A DNA stretch of 64,000 nucleotides, taken from positions 24,504,218 to 24,568,217 of the forward strand of contig OZ012700.1 in NCBI GenBank assembly GCA_963942565.1, in the 5' to 3' direction. Below the pieces are notes generated by a model. That model was not told the origin of the DNA and made no database searches. It was given only the letters and a program-made list of their open reading frames with translations. The first letter of the stretch is position 1. The number at the start of each line of letters is the position of its first letter. Made by a program: the position numbers and the translations under genes. Positions 57,936 to 64,000 of this stretch are shown here, in pieces. This stretch comes from Maea johnstoni (taxonomy: Eukaryota; Annelida; Polychaeta; Spionida; Magelonidae).

Positions 57936-58200
57936 CTGCCAATATTCAACAGCTGTGCGGCCGCGGCAAGATGGAGCGTCTCATCACATTAGCACCAGCA
58001 CCAACTGAGCCTCGCAGCTCAGAACAAATCATATCAGCGTTTTTCATGTTCCCGGCAAATTCCTCGCGCGTTCTCTAGATCGCTCTCGCTCTTTCCTGAT
58101 GTGGCAAGTGGATTGGACAGCGAGGGATAAAGAATGCCGCTATGATACGCGCATTACGTCCCTTTCTATTCCCCTCTGTTGCTATTGATCCTGGCTGGGT
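57936..58200. promoter_or_regulatory. CpG-rich segment at the edge of the array
   Basis: GTGCGGCCGCGGCAAGATGG and CTCGCGCGTTCTCTAGATCG mark a CpG-rich patch, unlike the flanks. It could be a promoter or first exon, but open frames on both strands are short and unrecognised. Confidence 0.35.
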
Positions 58201-58209
58201 ACTCAATCG

Positions 58210-58980
58210 GGGGGAGTAAGGCCAAAAACCATCCCATTCATCCTCACATGGCCTCGTACAGGGCTCAGAATTACCTTGAGCCTTACACATGCTTCTATTA
58301 TAGTCACAGGTCTCAAAATTACCTTGAGAAATCAAAGGGAGTTAGGCCAAAAACCATCTCATTCATCCTCACATGGCCTTGTCCAGGGCTCAAAATTACC
58401 TTGGACAATCAGAGGGGGTCTTAGCTGTAGAATCATAGGGCTCAAAATTACCTTGAGCCTCACACAGCCTTCTATTTTAGCCTTCAAAATTACCTTGAGA
58501 AATCACAGGGAGTTAGGCCAAAATCCAACCCATTCATCCTCATATGGCCTTGTTCAGGGCTCAAAATTACCTCGAACAATCAGAGGGGGTCTTAGCTGTA
58601 TAATCGTAGGGCTCAAAATTACCTTGAGCCTCACACAGCCTTCTATTTTAGCCTTCAAAATTACCTTGAGAAATCAGAGGGAGTTAGGCCAAACACCAAC
58701 CCTTTAATCCTTATCACAATTAGCCTATAAATACTTATAGTCACAGGGCTCAAAATTACCTTGAGAAATCAGAGGGAGTCGGGCCAAAAACCAACCCATC
58801 TATCGCCATAGAGCCTTTATACTTATAGTCACTGGGCTCAAAATTACCTTGAGCCTCACATGGCCTTCTATTATAGTCGCAGGGCTCAAAATTACCTTGA
58901 GCAATCAGAATGTTTAAGATCAAAAATCATTCCATCTATCCCCACACAGACTTATACAATAAATAGTCACAGGCAGTGAA
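58210..58980. repeat. Satellite with GGGCTCAAAATTACCTTGAG
   Basis: The word recurs at least a dozen times, with AATCAGAGGGAGTTAGGCC and CCCATTCATCCTCACATGGC between, giving higher-order units of about 175-180 bp. Confidence 0.93.
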
Positions 58981-59500
58981 ACTGTGGTACTAGTTCCAGT
59001 ATCATTTCAAAAAGAACTGTATCGTACCATTTCATTCCTAAGGTGCTCTTAACTACACTTACCATGCAATTACCAAGTTATCATTTATTAGGGATTGCCC
59101 AGTATACTAAAAACATTACTATTTAAGTTAAAAACTTGTAAGATAATAATGCAATAAAGTACTGTAAAAAAAGAACTGTTACAATAGATTACCATTCCAT
59201 TGGTACCAATGCCATACCGTACTATTCTTAGGGGTATTCATCCCTACAAAGCAGGTGGATTAAAAGGTTACTCTCGAACCCTGTGATCAACTTCCTATTC
59301 TGAGTCAAGCACTGCCGGTGCATACAGATACATGAGACTACTTATACATCACTTTCATATTCCCATCATCATCAATTACTTGCTGTCAGCAAAGATATTG
59401 ATTTTACATTCAGCCTAGCTGGCCCCAACTCATTCATACAAAATTGCAAAATAAATGCCTGGAATTATGCTACATGTACATGCAAGGTAAAATCAACCCG
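58981..59500. other. Intergenic, nothing recognised
   Basis: AT-rich DNA between two satellites. Confidence 0.4.
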
Positions 59501-59504
59501 TCTA

Positions 59505-59968
59505 AAGAGACCACCTCTTCTGGGAGACCTCTCTATAAAGGTGGGTATTGAGTTTTGATGTCTACATGCAAGGTAAAATCAAAACTTCTAAAGAGACCAC
59601 CTGTTCAGGAAGGCCACCTCTCAAACTCAAACACTCTAAGGAGACTGCTAATGACCTGTTCAGTGAGGTCAGCTCTCTATTAAGGTGGGTATTGTGTTCT
59701 GATGTGTACATGCAAGTTAAAATCAAACCTTCTAAAGAAACCACCTTTTCAATGAGACCACCTCTCTATAAAGGTGGGTATTGTGTTCTGTACGCGCAAG
59801 GTAAAATCGAACCTTTCAAAGAGACCACCTGTTCAGGGAAGCCACCTCTCTATAAAGGAGGGTATTGTGTTCTGATGTGTACATGCAAGGTAAAATCAGA
59901 CCTTATAAAGAGACCACCTGTTCAAGCAGACCACCTCACTATAAAGGTGGGTATTGCATTTTGATGCA
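59505..59968. repeat. About 88-bp satellite, five to six copies
   Basis: CTCTATAAAGGTGGGTATTG, TACATGCAAGGTAAAATCAA and AAAGAGACCACCTGTTCAGG recur. Confidence 0.93.
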
Positions 59969-60114
59969 CACATGCATCCCTTTTCTGATATTTTATATTA
60001 TTACTCTATTGGAAGAGATATAGTTAAAGTTTTCAATAGGTCAATGTGTATACTACGGATGCAAATGGGTTAAAACCCCAGCCTTATAAAGCCCAGATAT
60101 GAAGAGCTATTTAA

Positions 60115-60329
60115 CCCTTCTTATGCTAATGCTTCTCTCATACGAAGCGCAAAGATTTTTTGAAAACCATCTAAATGCTATCATGTTGGTATTCATTGGA
60201 TAGCTCTCAATGCATTATATACTCTCAGATGAGTACCCATGTGCCAGGGGTTCAGTCATTTTTTCAGTTTTTTTGCATCATTTCAAAATGGCAATGCCAT
60301 GGCCATATTAGCCACCAGCAGCACGAGGG
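60115..60329 (+). mobile_element. R1 MITE
   Basis: TTAA at 60111-60114 and 60330-60333. An insertion AAATGGCAATGCCATGG lies in the right arm. Confidence 0.87.
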
Positions 60330-60710
60330 TTAAAAATTCATGCCTAGGGATTTCCTTGACAACTGTTTTTAGGATTTATGATTCTTTTGAAAATACCTTT
60401 GGAATTAATAATCAATTGGAAAAATAATTGAAGCAGTACTTGAAGCTGGGTTTTTAATAAGTTCCTGGTCAACTTTTCTACTTCAACTAATTTCTGAATA
60501 TTGCTTTTGTTAGAGAGATATCATGAAAATAGTCATGCAGTTTAAGGGCATATTGGGCATATTTTCTGTCATACTGGTATTTATTTGAAAGCTAGCTCTT
60601 GCTTCAGTACTGTTAGATGATAACCAATATACCAGGGTTTCAGCCATTTCAGATTTTTGCATTATTTTAGAGTGAATTAAGAGTGTAGCCACCACCAGCA
60701 GAATTGTTAC
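60330..60710. mobile_element. Worn R7-like and R1-like pieces
   Basis: 60360-60560 has TTTTGAAAATACCTTTGGAA and GGTCAACTTTTCTACTTCAA. 60565-60706 keeps R1 words (ATACCAGGGTTTCAGCC, CCACCACCAGCAG). Confidence 0.5.
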
Positions 60711-60904
60711 TTTAATATGAAAATGAGTTTCTTAAAAGTTTGCCAACTAAAGCCGACTCAAAAAGCTGTATCGTTTTGTGTGATCAAAACTGCTATTATT
60801 AAGTCATTCTACCAGCCCACTAATTCTAGCCCTGAGGTTTCAACAAAGACACCTATCACAGGTTTCCACCTAAACCCTTCCAATGCCACACACCCATACA
60901 TGCG

Positions 60905-61460
60905 TTTGTGGTAACATACCCTGGTGAAATGTAAAACACGTTATCATGGGAGAACATGTTTTACCATGTTAGAACATGTTTTACCATGAAATCCCATGTT
61001 GAAAAAACATGATAGTTCTAGAAGCCATAACGTTAAACATGTTAAAACATGTTAAGACATGTTATTCTATTTTCAAGGATATGAAACATGTTATACCATG
61101 TTTTCCCATGTAATTCAATAGGGTTCTGATATCTGAAACATGTTATAACACGTTTTACTGTAACATCAATTATTGAATAAATGGTCACTGGCTGAGTCAA
61201 AAAAATTGAACATGGTCAAACATGTTAAAACATGTTTGTGTTATTCCCAGAACTCTGAAACATGTTATAACATGTTATAACATGTTTCCCCCTTAACTCC
61301 AGAAATTGAAAAAAAGGCCATTGACTGGTTTAAGTTGGAATCAAAACATGTTTTGACATTTCTAACTAAAAATCACAGAGCAAATGCATAATTTTTCTTT
61401 AGCAGTAAAATAATATGAAATTTAAACTCTTTAACATGTTTAAACATGTGTTTATAACAA
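60905..61460. repeat. AACATGTT palindrome array, left block
   Basis: AACATGTT, often as AACATGTTATAACATGTT, occurs over 20 times in 550 bp with short AT-rich spacers. Confidence 0.9.
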
Positions 61461-61466
61461 ATGTGC

Positions 61467-62026
61467 AGGGCTCAACAATCATTGTAGCCCCATCATTAAG
61501 CCCTGAGCTAGTAAAAATAACCAAAACCTAGATCAAGGCTAGTCAATGACACTCTTCCTAGCCCTTAAACCCTTGGCTAGTCCATTTTGGGTGAATACTG
61601 CCTGACGTTGTTATCTTAAAACTTTTGAGGTAGGACTAGTAGATGGGAGGTGCCATTAGCCCCACCATGTTTGAAGACATCCCTTGTAAAAAGTATTCCC
61701 AGCTTATTGCATTCTGAATGGAAATCCAATGATATCCAAGAAAATCCACACTCAGTAGGAGGTCTCAGTTGCCAGAGAAGTATGGTATTCCATGGACAAA
61801 TGAGTCCCTACAAATCCAATTTTTTCCTTACCTGCATGAAGTTACATTATAGCACAAAAGTTGGGCAAGGTTTACAGGCCAGAAGATTCACGTCCTGTGT
61901 CAAAGGAATGTGGATATGTTGGGACTTTAAAAAGGTGCAATTGAATTTTTTTCCTCGTAACTGAGCTTTATTTATGCTTTATAACATAACTCAGAATCTA
62001 AGGAGGATGGACAAAGCTAGATTTTT
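61467..62026. other. R6-like end and unique DNA
   Basis: GCAGGGCTCAACAATCATTG near 61466 looks like an R6 end with GGCTAGTCMA words behind it. An open + frame at 61650-61964 is unrecognised. Confidence 0.4.
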
Positions 62027-62030
62027 TTAA

Positions 62031-62227
62031 CCCTTATGCTCCTGACGGCTATATTGGCCAATACAAAATTATGCAAAAATCATTGAAACCCTTGGCAAAT
62101 GGGTACTCATCTGAGAGTGCTCAGCAAGAGCTTTCCAATGAGTACCAACATGACAAGGTTTTGATGGTTTTTAAAAAATCTTTGCATCCTTGCGCTTTGG
62201 GCAAAAGTAGCCACAGTATTGGAAGGG
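62031..62227 (-). mobile_element. R1 MITE, reverse, full length
   Basis: TTAA at 62027-62030 and 62228-62231. Confidence 0.87.
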
Positions 62228-62231
62228 TTAA

Positions 62232-63595
62232 AGGCCCTGAGATACTTTTTAATTCTAAGTCCAGTGAAATCCGAGAAGATGTCTCGTGTCTTTCATGTTT
62301 AGTTGCGATATTGAAACATTGTAATTTGAGAAAGGCTTTGAAAATTGTCAATAAGTAAATACATGCTAACAATAAACAAAGTATCCAACTTATTCCTTAT
62401 TTGCCCTGGGCTTATCCATTTTCTAAGAGGGCAGTTTTGTACAATTTTGGAATAATTTTACCCAGATTCCTTGTGCTTCTTAATATTTAAAATGTAGAAT
62501 TGAGTATAAAAAGTAATGGTCTGTGAGACTGAAAAGTGTACACTTCATTTAGTTTTAAATATACAAATGAATATGACACACTTTACATGCTCCACCCCTA
62601 TCCGACAAGTGACTTTAAAAAAACCCCATTTGAACTTATAACTGAAATTGCCAGTTACACACTAGAACTGTCTGAGAGTCTGCATCATAGCACAGAACCA
62701 TACTATGCTCTGCTAATTGAGAACATAGAACTGTTTTCTGCTAGCTTAAGAATAATGACTTTGTAATAGACATTATCAAAGAAGAGGATCAATCTTCCAA
62801 TTAAGGAAAAAAGAGGATAATTACCGCACAAGATATTAACATTCCCAAGTATCTTGAGGTTAGTGAATGTTACATAAATTTGTATTTCAACACATGTATG
62901 TAATTTAATTCAACTTGATTTAAAGAAATTTTGACTTTTTCACTTTTATTCAGTTATATTTTGATGTGCTGACTGGAATTGCTCAAACCATTATGATGAA
63001 CATATCTATTTACCATACCTACCCTAATACTTACAGCCACAAGATATCAGCTAACTGGAGTCACCAAATTCAATCCACATAATTTTCCCTACTTAATCCA
63101 AAAATCTAGCCCAAAGAAAGATGAATACATCTCAAACCTAGATCTCACTCTGAAATTAAGTAAGGCATTTTTTCTTGAGCAATCATTTATTCTTCTGAGG
63201 ATAATTTGCAAATAAACTAAATACGAAACAAGGGCTGTCTGGCTATGTTCAAACTTGTTCTTGGACATGTGGCTGGAATTTCAATAGAGAAGCAGAAAAA
63301 AAATTACATTGTACTTAGTAAGTTTGAAACATTGTTTCCGTTTCCCAGAGGAAACAGTGTCCCTATTTCTCTATACATTGTTTATATATCTCAGATGAAC
63401 AAATGTTATGTGTAAAATTTTGTTCTGAATAGAATGTTAAGGTGATCAGTACCATTGCAAGCTAGTTAAAAGCCCCATCTGCAGGTTCAGAATTACTTTA
63501 GGGATATCATTGACTATGCCCAATAAGAAGTAAATTTCAGATTCCTTACCGCAAAAGATTTTTACAGGCCATTGTTTATATTATGTTTAGTAGTA
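62232..63595. other. AT-rich DNA between the AACATGTT blocks
   Basis: A + strand frame at 62536-62766 (MYTSFSFKYTNEYDTLYMLH) has no recognised domain. The remainder shows no repeat or gene. Confidence 0.35.
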
Positions 63596-63597
63596 AA

Positions 63598-64000
63598 TGG
63601 TTGTTGAATAACATGTTATAACATGTTAAAACATGTTTTAATCATAACCTGTTATAACATGTGTTAACATGTACAGCAACTGTCAGGTAAATAACATGTT
63701 ATAACATGTTTCATTGGAACATGTTTAAACATGTTAAAACATGTACGGTAAATGGCGGGCAAATAACATGTTATAACATGTTTTAATATGTTTAATTTAG
63801 GACATGTTTAAACATGTTATAACATGTACGGTAAATGGCGGGCAAATAACATGTTATAACATGTTATAACATGTTTTCTTAGAACATGTTTTAACATGTT
63901 ATAACATGTACGGTAAATGGCGGGCAAATAACATGTTTTAACGCGTTAAAACATGTTATTCTAAATGCGGTGGATCATGGCAAAACATGGGAATATTTGC
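63598..64000. repeat. AACATGTT palindrome array, right block
   Basis: Units of about 75 bp combine AACATGTTATAACATGTT with TACGGTAAATGGCGGGCAAA, which recurs three times (about 63743, 63827 and 63908). The array runs to the window end. Confidence 0.92.

Noticed and set aside
57887-58335. Open frames on both strands across a CpG-rich patch
   Set aside because: None is recognisable and both run into satellite sequence; kept only as a possible promoter region.
62536-62766. 76-residue + strand frame
   Set aside because: Unrecognised, AT-rich and without supporting context; length is within chance for this base composition.

Overview
The window looks like nuclear DNA of a marine invertebrate, most likely a deuterostome (echinoderm, hemichordate or amphioxus grade). 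The basis is animal-type genes with GT-AG introns, an AT-rich background, long (TA)n tracts and several families of small DNA transposons. The species cannot be fixed from the sequence. There is no bacterial-style gene organisation.

Three protein-coding loci can be supported. (1) On the + strand, 810-1050 is the last coding exon of a sodium/phosphate cotransporter of the SLC20 (PiT) family, followed by its 3'UTR and poly(A) signal near 1606. (2) On the - strand, 12717-11455 is a complete two-exon coding region of a CCDC127-like protein (222 aa). (3) On the - strand, 45488-22830 is an eight-exon gene for a 519-residue CD20-like (MS4A/ENTREP-type) four-helix membrane protein. Its long cytoplasmic tail carries two PPPEY motifs, a polyglutamine run and an Arg-Ser-Pro rich region. 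All exon phases of genes 2 and 3 join in frame. From about 45.9 kb to the end I recognise no protein-coding gene.

The rest is repeats. Transposon families seen: a TTAA-flanked piggyBac-like MITE (R1, about 26 copies and fragments); a second TTAA-flanked family (R7); a hAT-like family of about 313 bp with 8-bp target duplications (R2); a palindromic GGCCTAAA family with 3-bp TTA/TAA-type duplications (R3, Harbinger-like); TA-flanked mariner-like MITEs (R5, R8 and one at 42.4 kb); a CAGGG...CCCTG family with 5-bp duplications (R6); and several single elements. A decayed LINE 3' end lies at 14.2-14.7 kb. Many are nested, so the order of insertion can be read. A four-level nest occupies 13466-15272.

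The most striking feature is that exon edges of all three genes have been copied into local tandem arrays. Examples are the acceptor of the SLC20 last exon; the start-codon exon (119-bp period, seven copies) and the stop-codon region of the CCDC127 gene; and exons 2, 4, 5 and 6 of the tetraspan gene. For exon 2, four copies keep an open 90-nt frame, a pyrimidine-rich acceptor and a GTAAGA donor with phase 0 at both ends, so they could be spliced in as extra cassettes. Other long satellites fill the 12-kb first intron of the tetraspan gene and the region upstream of it.
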